Source of the DNA: Myxococcus llanfairpwllgwyngyllgogerychwyrndrobwllllantysiliogogogochensis
Lineage (GTDB): Bacteria > Myxococcota > Myxococcia > Myxococcales > Myxococcaceae
Length of the DNA stretch: 64,000 nucleotides
Reading direction: 5' to 3'
NCBI RefSeq assembly: GCF_006636215.1
Contig: NZ_VIFM01000016.1
Coordinates: 1 to 64,000, forward strand
How positions within the stretch are numbered: position 1 is the first letter of the stretch; the number at the start of each line of letters is the position of its first letter. The notes beneath the pieces are model-generated. The model did not search any database. It was not told the DNA's origin and was given only the letters and a program-made list of their open reading frames with translations. Shown piece by piece: positions 43,845 through 52,779 of this stretch. The position numbers and the translations under genes were made by a program.

Positions 43845-44333
43845 TCAAGTCTCCGGGCGATAGGGCCCGCCAGGGACACCCCAGCCCCAGGTGGGCATGG
43901 GCCCGTCCAGCGTGACGCTCGCGCCGGGCTGGGAGTTGATGACGGCGAGCCGGGAGCCCCACTCGACGTAGGCGACGAAGGCCGAGCGGAACTCGGGGTC
44001 CGAGGGCAGCTCCACCTCGTTGGCGCTGTCGAGCAGCAGGTCCGTCCAGCGTCGCCGCTGCGCCTCCGTCAGGTGCCGCTCCAGGTGGTGACGCAGCATC
44101 CCGGGATGTCCTCCATGCGCCTCGCTGTAGGCACGAGGCCCGCCCAGGACTTCACCCAGGAAGAGGGCGACGTGGGACGGGTGTTGCGCGGACATGCGCT
44201 CGAAGACGGGGCCGAGCAGCGCGTCGGTGCGCACCCGGGCATAGAAACACTCGGTCAGCCGCGCCAGGGCCTCCGCCCCACCCGCCCACGCGTAGAGCGT
44301 GGGCACCGCGGACGCATCACCGCCGTCGCTCAC
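43845..44333 (-). CDS. Truncated hemoglobin, likely group II
   Basis: A 162-residue 2-on-2 globin. TLYAWAGGAEALARLTECFY is the typical A/B helix start, and the proximal His lies in HLTEAQRRRW or in the HHLERHL segment before it. FEWG-like ends (AYVEWGSRLAV, with Trp and Gly) are those of group II. GTG 44333 is coupled to the stop of the upstream gene (GTGA overlap). Oxygen or NO handling is expected. The overlap with an ABM-type gene is notable, since a fused form of these two domains exists in Streptomyces avermitilis. Confidence 0.83.
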   Translation of the reverse strand: MSDGGDASAVPTLYAWAGGAEALARLTECFYARVRTDALLGPVFERMSAQHPSHVALFLGEVLGGPRAYSEAHGGHPGMLRHHLERHLTEAQRRRWTDLLLDSANEVELPSDPEFRSAFVAYVEWGSRLAVINSQPGASVTLDGPMPTWGWGVPGGPYRPET

Positions 44334-44749
44334 GGCCGGGTCCACGCCGTGTCGACGTCGTAGTGCTTCATCTCCTGGATGTCGGAGACGAACGGCCGCA
44401 CGAGCACGAAGAACTTCTGGAAGGCCGCGCTGCCCCGGAACCCCTTCATGTGTCCTTCGAGGGAATCCCACTCGATGCGGACGACGAAGTGGTGGGGCTC
44501 CTCGGAGCCTCGGCTCACTTCGTAGCGCAGGCAGTGCGGCGAGGCGCGCAGATGCTCACCCGCGGCCCGGTAGGCCTCGAGGAACGCGTCGGCGCGCTCG
44601 GCCGGGATGTCATAGCGGATGTATTCGACAATCATGGACTGCTCCTTGTTCGATGAGGACTTCGACGGGCGGGGTGCGGCGGCAATCCCCGCGACGCCCA
44701 GGGCGGCGACGAGGAGGAACAAGGCGACACGACGAGACTTCCCGGACAC
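44330..44749 (-). CDS. ABM-type (antibiotic biosynthesis monooxygenase-like) protein
   Basis: A 139-residue protein from GTG 44749 (GGAGG 7 nt upstream), with a hydrophobic N-terminus LFLLVAALGVAGIAAA that could be a signal or anchor. A dimeric alpha-beta barrel follows: MIVEYIRYDIPAERADAFL, then HCLRYEVSRG and HHFVVRIEWDS. An internal ATG at 44635 has its own excellent site (AAGGAG, 6 nt) and would make a soluble 101-residue form. Such domains act as small monooxygenases or heme-binding oxygenases. It overlaps the globin gene by 4 bp, so the two probably form one functional unit. Confidence 0.8.
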   Translation of the reverse strand: MSGKSRRVALFLLVAALGVAGIAAAPRPSKSSSNKEQSMIVEYIRYDIPAERADAFLEAYRAAGEHLRASPHCLRYEVSRGSEEPHHFVVRIEWDSLEGHMKGFRGSAAFQKFFVLVRPFVSDIQEMKHYDVDTAWTRP

Positions 44750-44885
44750 GGACGACCTCCAGGGCGGGGCCTGGTTTCGAGGGTGCATTCCCGCCCAGCC
44801 ATGCCACTGTAAGGACGGCGGGAGGACCCCCGCTTTGTCGGCCGTTCCGATTCGTGGGCCTCGCGTTCCAAAGGGAGGGATGGGG

Positions 44886-45206
44886 ATGGAGCCGCTGTCC
44901 GCGGTGCTGCGTGGGATGAACCTGAAGGGGAGCATCTACGCGGCCTGGGAGCTGCGGGCCCCGTGGGGCATGGACCTGCCGGAGGCTCCCTTCGCATCCT
45001 TTCACTGGATGGAACAGGGAAGCAGTTGGCTGCGCGCCGGCGAGGACGTCCTGCCCCTGGAGGCCGGCGAGCTGGTGGTCCTCTTCGGTGGCCAGGCGCA
45101 TCAGCTGCTCTCCTCGCGGGCGGCCTCGGTCACGACTGCTCGTGCGGCACCCACCCGTCGCGGGGGTTCATCACGTCGAGGGCCCGGGTGCGCAATCCCG
45201 ACGTAG
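44886..45206 (+). pseudogene. AraC-family regulator fragment (cupin domain only)
   Basis: An N-terminal fragment of an AraC-type regulator: MEPLSAVLRGMNLKGSIYAA followed by FHWMEQGSSWLRAGED and LEAGELVVLFGGQAHQLL, the Cupin_6 pattern. After about residue 78 the sequence turns into unrelated Ser/Arg-rich frame, and no DNA-binding domain follows, so it is truncated. ATG 44886 has GGAGG 7 nt upstream. It diverges from the ABM-globin pair, suggesting it once regulated it. Confidence 0.72.
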
Positions 45207-45253
45207 CCGGTTCGTACAAGCGCCAGGGAACACGCGCGTCCCACACTCGCGCC

Positions 45254-45691
45254 ATGAACCTCGCCCAGAAAATCGCGGCCTTTTCGGCCGGTGGCTTCCT
45301 GCTCGCCGGCCTGCTCTTCGGCGTCTGGAAATATCTCCAGATTTCCCAGAGCCCCAAGGCCCAGGCCTCGCCCTACGTCGACATCGCCCACCGGGCCGCG
45401 CTCCTCTATTCGTTCGCGTGCCTCGTCGTCGAACGCTTCGTCGTCCTCAGCGCGTTGGATGACACCGTCGAGTTGATCGCCGTCATCGCTCAAATCGGCT
45501 TCTTCGCGGTGGGCCTCTCGACCTACGTCATCCACGGCCTCCTGAAAGACACGGACAATCAATTCGAGCGCCCCCACAGGCTCGGGCGTGCAGTGCTGCC
45601 TCCCGCGGTGACGGTGGCCTCCATGGTCGCCCTCATCGCGGGAGAGCTCGGAGGCTTCGCCGTGCTGTTCTGGGGCGCCGTCACAACCTGA
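45254..45691 (+). CDS. Small four-helix membrane protein
   Basis: A 145-residue membrane protein. Helices lie at about residues 10-28 (FSAGGFLLAGLLFGVWKYL), 45-65, 72-95 and 120-142. No known family. It has no obvious ribosome site; the frame runs upstream through the AraC fragment, so this start may have been created by a rearrangement. Function unknown; the next gene in the same direction is the desaturase. Confidence 0.65.
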   Translation: MNLAQKIAAFSAGGFLLAGLLFGVWKYLQISQSPKAQASPYVDIAHRAALLYSFACLVVERFVVLSALDDTVELIAVIAQIGFFAVGLSTYVIHGLLKDTDNQFERPHRLGRAVLPPAVTVASMVALIAGELGGFAVLFWGAVTT

Positions 45692-45894
45692 TTGTGACAA
45701 GCAGGCAGGCGACTCAGGGCTTCCGCCCGTGCTCCAGGCAGGGGGCGGGGTCGTCACGGACCTTCAGGATGAGCCCGGAGCCAAGAGGCGTTTCCCTCCG
45801 TTGGGGGCTCATTCTTCCGCCCTCGTGGAGTCCTCGCCCCCCCCGCGCCTCGAAGAAATTGTCGGGTAGCACTTCGCGCCGCCACCGGAGTTTC

Positions 45895-46998
45895 ATGACA
45901 AACTCCGCGACACTTCACGCGCCCAGCCGCCTGCTCAGGGAATTCATGTCATTTCTGGACCGCATCCTCGACCCTCCGAGCTACGGCTACGAGAAGAACG
46001 GCGCGCTCTACGTGCCGACCCACCGGGAAATCTTCTCGGAGTTCTTCGCGCGGCTGAACATCTTCCGGACGCGGAAGAACTGGCTGGCGCTCATCGGGTG
46101 GACCACGACGCTGGGCTTCGGCATCCCACTCGCCCTCTTCTTCACCCACCATTTCAGTTGGTGGCTGCTGCTCGTGGGCTTCGTCTACAGCATGGTGGTC
46201 CTGGGCACACACGGCACCATCTGGTTCCACCGGTACTCGACGCACCGGGCCTTCCAGTTCAAGAACGCCTTCTTCCGTGAGCTCTGCCGCAACCTGGTGG
46301 TGAAGACGATTTCGGAAGAGGCGTATGTCATTTCCCACCACGTCCACCACGCCAAGGTGGAGACGCCGGGGGACCCCTACAACGCGAAAGCCGGCTGGCT
46401 CTATTGCTTCCTGGCGGACGTGAATCACCAGGGCATCCGCAGGGACTTGAGCGCCAAGGACTACTCGCAGCTGTGCAAGCTCATGGAGCACACGGGCGTG
46501 CACCTGAACAGCTATGAGCAGTACCAGAAGTGGGGCTCGCTCTGTCACCCCGGCTGGACCGTGGCGCACTTCCTGGCGAACTGGGCGGTCTGGTACGGCG
46601 TGTTCTTCCTGTTGGGCGGCCACGCCCTGGCGCTGGCCCTCTTCGGCTGGTCCGGCGTGTGGGCCGTGGGCGTGCGGACGTTCAACTATGACGGACACGG
46701 AGGCGGGAAGGACCGCCGACGCGATGGCGTGGACTTCAACATGAAGGACCAGTCCATCAACCAGCTCTGGCCGGGACTCATCACGGGCGAGTGGCACAAC
46801 AACCACCACCTCTATCCGCACGGAGCCCGCGCGGGCTTCCTGTCCTACCAGTTCGACCCCGCCTGGCACTTCATCCGCGGGTGGTCCTGGATGGGCGCCA
46901 TCAGCTCGTACCGGGACTTCAAGCCGGAGTTCATGGAGCGCCACTACCTGCCCTGGGCGGAGAAGCAGAAGGCCAAGGCCGTCGTCGTGGGTGGCTAG
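45895..46998 (+). CDS. Membrane fatty-acid desaturase
   Basis: A 367-residue di-iron desaturase. Three His boxes are clear: H106-x-x-x-x-x-H with HGTIWFHRYSTHR, HHVHH at 148-152 and HNNHH at 301-305. Several hydrophobic segments surround the first and precede the last. The type resembles delta-9 acyl desaturases of myxobacteria and actinobacteria, which insert a cis double bond in membrane acyl chains. GGAG TTTC precedes the ATG. A cofactor reductase gene is not nearby. The DUF2652 gene follows 68 bp downstream in the same orientation. Confidence 0.92.
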   Translation: MTNSATLHAPSRLLREFMSFLDRILDPPSYGYEKNGALYVPTHREIFSEFFARLNIFRTRKNWLALIGWTTTLGFGIPLALFFTHHFSWWLLLVGFVYSMVVLGTHGTIWFHRYSTHRAFQFKNAFFRELCRNLVVKTISEEAYVISHHVHHAKVETPGDPYNAKAGWLYCFLADVNHQGIRRDLSAKDYSQLCKLMEHTGVHLNSYEQYQKWGSLCHPGWTVAHFLANWAVWYGVFFLLGGHALALALFGWSGVWAVGVRTFNYDGHGGGKDRRRDGVDFNMKDQSINQLWPGLITGEWHNNHHLYPHGARAGFLSYQFDPAWHFIRGWSWMGAISSYRDFKPEFMERHYLPWAEKQKAKAVVVGG

Positions 46999-47066
46999 AG
47001 GTCTCTTCGGAGCGGGGAGAGGCACCGCTATGCCTCCCCTGCTCCCTGCGATACGCTGAAACACGA

Positions 47067-47819
47067 ATGGCGACAGAGAAGGCGCTGCTGCTCATCGCGG
47101 ATATCGGCGGCTACACCCGGTTCATGAAACACCACCGCTTCAGTCTCGCGCACGCGCAAGACACGGTGGCGCAGTTGCTCGAAGCCGTCATCGACGCCTC
47201 CGGCAAGCTCAAGCTCGCGAAGCTCGAAGGGGACGCGGCGTTCTTCTACGCCGTCGGCGACGACTGCAGCGTCCTGGCCCGGCAAATCGCCGACATCCGC
47301 CGCGCCTTCCTCGCCCGACGCGAGCGGCTCATCGTCGACCGCATGTGCAAGTGCGAGGGCTGCATGCAGGTCGGCGGCCTGACGCTCAAGTTCGTGGCCC
47401 ACTCCGGAGAGGTCGCCTTCCAGCGCGTGAAGCACCTCACCGAGCTGGCGGGCGTGGACGTCATCCTCGTGCACCGGATGCTGAAGAACGACGTCCCCGT
47501 GTCCGAGTACTTCCTGATGACCGACTCGGTGCACCAGCAGCTCCAGCCGGAGCTGCGCCAGCTCACCCGGGGGCTCGAGCACGAGTTCGAGGGCCTGGGC
47601 CGCACGGCCACGCACTACCTGGACCTGAACGAGAGCGCCCAGGAGCTGCCCGCGGCGATTGGCCCCAGCCTGCCCCGCAGGTGGTGGCACAAGCTGACGC
47701 AGGAGGCGCGCTCGCTGAAGTACGTGCTCGGCTTCCAGCAGGCCTGCCAGAACTTCCGCAACGTCGACGTGGTCGACGCCCAGGAGGCCGCGCCCTCCTC
47801 CGACGTGCCGCGCTCCTGA
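47067..47819 (+). CDS. DUF2652 protein (cyclase-homology-like)
   Basis: A 250-residue soluble protein. The N-terminal IADIGGYTRFMKHHR and KLEGDAAFFYA blocks resemble the metal-binding region of class III nucleotidyl cyclases (D-I-x-G-x-T-x-F, then GD), which is the pattern of DUF2652 family proteins. A second half with EGCMQVGGLTLKFVAHSG and a Cys pair near the middle follows. Catalytic residues beyond the metal sites are not obvious, so it may be degenerate. It follows the desaturase by 68 bp. Confidence 0.8.
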   Translation: MATEKALLLIADIGGYTRFMKHHRFSLAHAQDTVAQLLEAVIDASGKLKLAKLEGDAAFFYAVGDDCSVLARQIADIRRAFLARRERLIVDRMCKCEGCMQVGGLTLKFVAHSGEVAFQRVKHLTELAGVDVILVHRMLKNDVPVSEYFLMTDSVHQQLQPELRQLTRGLEHEFEGLGRTATHYLDLNESAQELPAAIGPSLPRRWWHKLTQEARSLKYVLGFQQACQNFRNVDVVDAQEAAPSSDVPRS

Positions 47820-47831
47820 ACAGGGAGCGGC

Positions 47832-48836
47832 TCAGGCGGGCGCGCCCGTGGCACTCGACGGGGCCTGCTGACGGATGAACCGCCGGAACTCTCCCGGCGT
47901 CCGCGCGTGGACGCGCTGGAAGGCCCGATTGAAGGCCCCGGCGGACTCGTACCCGACGGCGTCAGCGACCTCCGCGAGCCCCAGGTCTCCGTCCCGCAGC
48001 AGGCAGCCCGCCTTGTACATCCGCCAGCGCGTCAGGTACTCCAGCGGCGTCTCACCCACCTTCGCCTTGAAGTGCAGCGCGAAGGCGGAGCGTGACATGC
48101 CCGCGATGCGGGCGAGCGCCTCGACGGACCAGGGCTGTGCGGGCGCGTGGTGCATGGCCCGCAGCGCGGCCCCGAGCGGTGCGTTCCCCAGCGCCGCCAG
48201 CCACCCCAGCTCCCCCGCGCCTCCCGACGTGTAGTGCGCGCGAATCATCTGCACGAAGAGAATCTCCGCCAGCCGGTTGATGACCACGGGTGAGCCGATG
48301 GCGGACGTCGCGGTTTCGAGCGCCAGGAGATTGAGCGTGGCCCCCAGCGCGCTGGCCTGCGCCTCGTCACCCCGCACACAGAGGACGCTCGGCAACAGCT
48401 CGAAGACCGACTGGCCGCTCCACGCGTCGAACTCGAACAGCCCGGTGATGACCTGGGTCGCCGCGCCGCCACCGCCGAAGCGCAGGAGGTCTCCCGTCTT
48501 CGTGCGGATGAGGGCCTCCCCATCCTGGGCACGCGTGCGCGGCGCATCGCGCACCGTGACGCCCAGCCCGGCCGCGACGACGTAGCAGTCCCCGCCGCGC
48601 AGGGGGATGGCCTTGGGCTCCCCTGTCACCTCCAGCCAGCAACTCCCCCGCGTCACCAGTCCGAACTTCGCGTGCGGTGAGCCGGGGAAACGCACACCCC
48701 AGGGCGCGGTCGCCTCCATCCGGCAGTACAGCGCGCTCCGGACCCGCATCGCGGTGAACACGTCGCTGAAAGGGTCGACTCCCGATGGAGCCGCTCCGTC
48801 TGGATGATTGGACACTTCATCTGGAGTTCCAGGCAC
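47832..48836 (-). CDS. AraC-family regulator with cupin sensor
   Basis: A 334-residue regulator. The cupin (residues 30-140) has FGLVTRGSCWLEVTGE and IPLRGGDCYVVAAG, a Cupin_6 type. The C-terminal DNA-binding domain has ALARIAGMSRSAFALHFKA and VADAVGYESAGAFNRAFQRV, with GEFRRF after. GTG 48836 has GGAGG 7 nt upstream; an earlier ATG extends the frame but lies inside the neighbour. It diverges from the NmrA-type oxidoreductase over 52 bp and probably controls it. Both belong to a common bacterial regulator/oxidoreductase divergon. Confidence 0.9.
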   Translation of the reverse strand: MPGTPDEVSNHPDGAAPSGVDPFSDVFTAMRVRSALYCRMEATAPWGVRFPGSPHAKFGLVTRGSCWLEVTGEPKAIPLRGGDCYVVAAGLGVTVRDAPRTRAQDGEALIRTKTGDLLRFGGGGAATQVITGLFEFDAWSGQSVFELLPSVLCVRGDEAQASALGATLNLLALETATSAIGSPVVINRLAEILFVQMIRAHYTSGGAGELGWLAALGNAPLGAALRAMHHAPAQPWSVEALARIAGMSRSAFALHFKAKVGETPLEYLTRWRMYKAGCLLRDGDLGLAEVADAVGYESAGAFNRAFQRVHARTPGEFRRFIRQQAPSSATGAPA

Positions 48837-48888
48837 TGAAAGTCCTCCGCTCGGGACGTACTGTACTTCGCGAAAGAGAGGTTCCCAC

Positions 48889-49734
48889 ATGATTCTGGTC
48901 ACTGGCGCGAATGGAACGGTCGGCAGCCTGGTCGTTCAGCAGCTCGTCGAAGCAGGGCAGCGGGTGCGCATCCTGGTGCGCGACACGGCGAAGGCGTCCA
49001 AGCACGGCGGCGCCGTGGAGGTCGTCCAAGGAGACCTCGCGAGACCCGAGACACTCGGCGCGGCCTTCGCGGGCATCGAGAAGCTCTTCCTGCTGACGAC
49101 GGGGCCCGCGCGAATCGAACTTCACGGGCTCGACGCGGCCAGGGCCGCTGGCGTGCGCCACGTCGTGAAGTTCTCCTCGATGGGTTTTGGTCCGACCCGC
49201 GACGCGCTGGCCATCGGAAACTGGCATCGTGACGTGGAGGCGGCGCTGGAGTCCTCCGGGCTCGCGTGGACCGTCCTGCTCGCGGGCGGGTTCAACACCA
49301 ACGCGCTCGGCTGGGCGCACACCCTCAAGACGCAGGGCACCGCGTTCGCCGCGACGGGAGAAGGAAAGGTGGCGGTGGTGGACCCCAGGGACCTCGCCGC
49401 CGTCGCTGTCTCCGCGCTCACCCAACCGGGGCACGAGGGCAAGCGCTACGAGCTGACCGGCCCCCAGGCGCTGAGCTTCGACGAGCAGGTGGCGCTCATC
49501 GGCGCGGCGGTGGGAAGGCCCCTGCGCTTCGTCGACGTGCCTCCCTCGGCGGCACGCGACGCGATGTCGCAAACGGGCATGCCCGCGCCGCTCGTCGAGG
49601 GGATGCTGGAGGTGATGGCGACCATCAAGGCCGGCGGCGCCGTGACGGTGTCCCCCGCCATCGAGCAGGTGCTGGGACGCAAGCCCCGCACCTTCGCGGC
49701 CTGGGCGAACGAACACGCCGCCGCGTTCAGGTAG
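48889..49734 (+). CDS. NmrA-type NAD(P)-binding oxidoreductase
   Basis: A 281-residue atypical short-chain dehydrogenase. The NAD(P) motif is ILVTGANGTVGSLVVQQL, then VEVVQGDLARPETL and KLFLLTTGPARIE. It lacks the Tyr-x-x-x-Lys dyad and so fits NmrA/TMR-like proteins (quinone oxidoreductase or redox sensor). ATG 48889 has AGAGAGG about 7 nt upstream. It diverges from the AraC gene. The following haloalkane dehalogenase-like gene is 83 bp downstream and may share the transcript. Confidence 0.9.
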   Translation: MILVTGANGTVGSLVVQQLVEAGQRVRILVRDTAKASKHGGAVEVVQGDLARPETLGAAFAGIEKLFLLTTGPARIELHGLDAARAAGVRHVVKFSSMGFGPTRDALAIGNWHRDVEAALESSGLAWTVLLAGGFNTNALGWAHTLKTQGTAFAATGEGKVAVVDPRDLAAVAVSALTQPGHEGKRYELTGPQALSFDEQVALIGAAVGRPLRFVDVPPSAARDAMSQTGMPAPLVEGMLEVMATIKAGGAVTVSPAIEQVLGRKPRTFAAWANEHAAAFR

Positions 49735-49817
49735 CCCCACGACCGCGGTCCTCCTCGGGCTCGCCGCGCGCATCGCCGCCAGCGAGCCCCCTCACCTCGT
49801 CTTCCGGAAGAACCCCC

Positions 49818-51230
49818 ATGCCCCTCGAATCACTCCGTCCCAACGCCCCCATGACGTGGACGCGGCCCCGCGTCCTCCACCTGCTCCAGTCGGGCTTGCG
49901 TGCCTCCGTTCCCACCGTCCTCCTCGCGACGCTCGCGATGGAGGCACGGTCCCATGCGCACGGCCTCTCCTTCTTCCCGGAGCTGCGGTACGCGGTCCTG
50001 GCTCCGCTGTGTGTCCTCGTCGCTGTGCTCGCCGCCTTCGGCCATGGCTGGCTCACCGGGCGAGTCTCCCGGCCTCGTTCGATGCTGGCGATCGCCACCC
50101 TGGGACTGGGGCTGGTGCTGCTCCTGGGGATGGCCGTGATGGGCCGTGACGGACTCGCCGTCGCGGCACTCCCCGCCTTCATCGCCGTTGCGCTCACCGT
50201 GGCCTGGCTCGCTCCACGCGCGGTCGAACAGCCCTCGCGCTCACGGGTGCGGACAGTCGCCCTCGCACTCCTCGGCACGCTCGAAGCCGCGGGCGTGGTG
50301 ACGGCGCTCGCGGGGGAGCACGAACTGCCCCACGGCCCGGAGTCCCTCGTCGGCGAGATTCCTCGCGCGATGTTCGACGCCGAGCACCGGTTCGTCGACC
50401 TCCCCAGTGGCGCGCGCATCCACTACGTGGACGAGGGCACGGGCGACACGCTGCTCTTCCTGCACGGCAACCCCTCGTGGTCCTTCCAGTGGAGGGATTT
50501 GATTCGAGGACTGCGCGGCTCCTACCGCTGTGTCGCCCTCGACTACCCGGGCTTCGGCCTGTCGACAGCGCCTCCCGGCTTCGGCTTCACGCCCGGCGAG
50601 CAGAGTCGCGTCCTGGAGGAGTTCGCGGAGCACCTCGGCCTTCGCGACGTGACGCTGGTCATGCAGGACTGGGGCGGTCCCATCGGCACGCACTTCGCGG
50701 CGCGGCGCCCCGAACTCGTCCAGCGCGTCATCCTGGGAAGCACCTGGGCGTGGAAGACGAGCACGAGCGAGCCCCGGGGGATGTGGTCCGTCATCGCGGG
50801 CGGCCCCATTGGCGCGTTCGCGCAGAACCACTTCAACGCCATCGCCTCCTTCGGGCTGAAGGACAGCATCGTCCGCGAACTTCCTCGCGACGTGCGCGAC
50901 GTCTACCTGCGGCCCTTCCAGCCACTGGAGCGCCGTGGCATCGCCACTTTCTATCCAGGGCAAATCACGAAGGCGCACACCTTCTTCGAGGAGGTCGAAG
51001 CGGGCCTGCCTGCCCTCGTCCACAAGCCGGCGCTCATCTTCTGGGCGCTCGACGACCCCGGCTTTCCTCAGGCGGACCGTGTCCGCTGGGAACAGACGTT
51101 TCCGAGCCACCACACCATCGAGCTCGCCAACGCACACCACTTCTTCTTCGAGGACCACGCGGACACGGTCGTCTCCGAGATTCGCGCGTTCATGTCGTCG
51201 GAGCTCGCGAGGAACACCACCGTGCCTTGA
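49818..51230 (+). CDS. Membrane-anchored haloalkane dehalogenase-like hydrolase
   Basis: A 470-residue protein with an unusual layout. Residues about 30-180 contain four membrane segments (VPTVLLATLAM; YAVLAPLCVLVAVLAAFGHG; MLAIATLGLGLVLLLGMAV; LPAFIAVALTVAWLAP). Residues about 190-470 are an alpha/beta hydrolase of the haloalkane dehalogenase type: HGNPSWSFQW supplies the halide-binding Asn, VMQDWGGPIG the nucleophile Asp284 and halide-binding Trp, and NAHHFF the catalytic His. Dehalogenase activity is plausible but other substrates are possible. The ATG has GGAAG about 7 nt upstream. The hydrolase would face one side of the membrane. Confidence 0.85.
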   Translation: MPLESLRPNAPMTWTRPRVLHLLQSGLRASVPTVLLATLAMEARSHAHGLSFFPELRYAVLAPLCVLVAVLAAFGHGWLTGRVSRPRSMLAIATLGLGLVLLLGMAVMGRDGLAVAALPAFIAVALTVAWLAPRAVEQPSRSRVRTVALALLGTLEAAGVVTALAGEHELPHGPESLVGEIPRAMFDAEHRFVDLPSGARIHYVDEGTGDTLLFLHGNPSWSFQWRDLIRGLRGSYRCVALDYPGFGLSTAPPGFGFTPGEQSRVLEEFAEHLGLRDVTLVMQDWGGPIGTHFAARRPELVQRVILGSTWAWKTSTSEPRGMWSVIAGGPIGAFAQNHFNAIASFGLKDSIVRELPRDVRDVYLRPFQPLERRGIATFYPGQITKAHTFFEEVEAGLPALVHKPALIFWALDDPGFPQADRVRWEQTFPSHHTIELANAHHFFFEDHADTVVSEIRAFMSSELARNTTVP

Positions 51231-51456
51231 GGAGTCACACGCTTCATCGAACGAACCAGCGCTCGCGTCGGATGCGGAGTTGAGCGGCCTCGGGTACCTT
51301 GCCGAACAGCCTCTCGCCCGACGAGATGCACCAGGGGGATGTTCGTGAAGCTTTATTTCATGCCTGGAACTCGAGCCACCCGCCCGCGAGCGGCTCGTCC
51401 TACCCAGGGTCGCGCTTCGTCGAGTCGACCTTGAAGTGGAACCAGGAGGACAGATG

Positions 51457-52752
51457 ATGAACCAGCTCGCATGTGGCCATGCCGCACCTCTCGCGGGACA
51501 GTGGTGTGCGCACCTCGTGGAGGACGAGGACGCGGGCTACCACGTCCGCTTCACGGGTCAGGGCGTCCACCACGACCTGCTCTGCGAGGACTGCGCTCGG
51601 GTGGCCCTGCCTGGCCAGGAGTTCCGGAGCATCTGCGCGGCCTGCCAGCACGTGAGGTTGGGGAGGACCTCCGCGCTGATGGGCATCATCGGACGCCCCG
51701 GCGTGCGCACGCGGGCGACCGCGCTCCACTTCGAGCACCGGGAGCACTCCCTCCCCGCACTCGCGGGCCAGACGCTTCGCGGCCTCATCGCGCTGGGCAC
51801 CGAGCCTCGCTCGCAGTGGCTCGCGGTGAACGAACAGGGCGAGCTGCTTCGCCTCGACCTCGAAGAGGGTTCGCTCACGCACACAGGTGTCGTGGGCACG
51901 GGCACGCTCGACCTCTCGGCCGAGCTGGTGCTGCACGTCTCGCCGTGCGGGCGCTACGTGGCGGTGGTGAACTCGCGCGGCGCGAAGGGCCTCGTCATGG
52001 AGCTGGCCTCCGGCAAGGTGACGATGCCGCTGGACCGGGGCTCGTACCATGAGAAGCGCTGCGAGTTTCCCGTGGCCTTCTTTCGCGACGGCACCAGGAC
52101 GCTGCTGGCGCACGCGACGGCCTGGAACCGACTGGACGTGTCGGACCCGGCCACCGGGGAGCTGCTGACACCGCGAGAGTCCACCCGGCGAGGCAAGCCC
52201 GGCGAGCCCCGGACACAACACGAGCTCGACTACTTCCACTGCGGCCTGACGGTGTCTCCGGATGGGAACTGGCTCGTGGACGACGGGTGGGTCTGGCACC
52301 CTGTGGGCATCCTGACCGCCTTCTCCCTGCGGCGCTGGGTCCACGAGAACGTCTGGGAGTCCGAGGACGGCCCCTCCCTGAAGCAGTTGCGCGAGTGCTC
52401 GTACCACTGGGATGGCCCGCTGTGCTTCGTGGGCCCGCGCACCCTGGCCGTCTGGGGCTTCGGCGGGGATGTCGACACCCTGCTCGACGCCGCGATGCTC
52501 TTCGACGTCGAGACCGGGAAGCTGGTGCGCTGGTTCCCAGGACCGCGCGGAGCGTTCAGGTGCGATGGGAACCTGCTGCTCGTGAGCGCGAAGGACACGG
52601 GCACCACCGTGTGGGATGTGGAGACGGGCGAGCGGCTCCTCCAAGACTCCACTGTGGTGCCCACGGCGTGGCACCCGGCGGCCCGCCGCTTCCTGACCGT
52701 GCTGCCCGACGGCCTGCTCCGGGAGAGCAGCTTGAGCGGCGCGGCCTGGTGA
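51457..52752 (+). CDS. WD40-like protein with N-terminal zinc ribbon
   Basis: A 431-residue protein. Residues 1-65 hold Cys pairs: ACGH, WCAH, LCEDC and ICAAC, a likely zinc site. Beta-propeller-like blades follow (LIALGTEPRSQWLAVN, LHVSPCGRYVAVVNSRG, LTVSPDGNWLVDDG, then RFLTVLP) with DVETGK or DVETGE turns. No signal or enzyme motif. ATG 51457 has GGAGG 7 nt upstream; ATG 51454 is next to it. It is convergent with the sigma factor gene. The 226-bp gap upstream contains no gene. Function unknown. Confidence 0.72.
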   Translation: MNQLACGHAAPLAGQWCAHLVEDEDAGYHVRFTGQGVHHDLLCEDCARVALPGQEFRSICAACQHVRLGRTSALMGIIGRPGVRTRATALHFEHREHSLPALAGQTLRGLIALGTEPRSQWLAVNEQGELLRLDLEEGSLTHTGVVGTGTLDLSAELVLHVSPCGRYVAVVNSRGAKGLVMELASGKVTMPLDRGSYHEKRCEFPVAFFRDGTRTLLAHATAWNRLDVSDPATGELLTPRESTRRGKPGEPRTQHELDYFHCGLTVSPDGNWLVDDGWVWHPVGILTAFSLRRWVHENVWESEDGPSLKQLRECSYHWDGPLCFVGPRTLAVWGFGGDVDTLLDAAMLFDVETGKLVRWFPGPRGAFRCDGNLLLVSAKDTGTTVWDVETGERLLQDSTVVPTAWHPAARRFLTVLPDGLLRESSLSGAAW

Positions 52753-52779
52753 CGCGCGCCCCCCGGAAGTCGACGCGGC

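Noticed and set aside
45130..45357. A minus-strand open frame ending in LDVMNPRDGWVPHEQS
   Set aside because: The end looks protein-like, but I cannot name it and most of the frame is antisense to the small membrane protein. It may be the tail of a lost gene; not enough to call.
48837..48888. GTACTGTAC palindrome between the AraC and NmrA genes
   Set aside because: Too short (4-bp arms) to distinguish from chance, although the location suits an operator.
51231..51456. Non-coding gap before the zinc-ribbon WD40-like gene
   Set aside because: No RNA gene, riboswitch or hairpin could be supported; it probably only holds a promoter.
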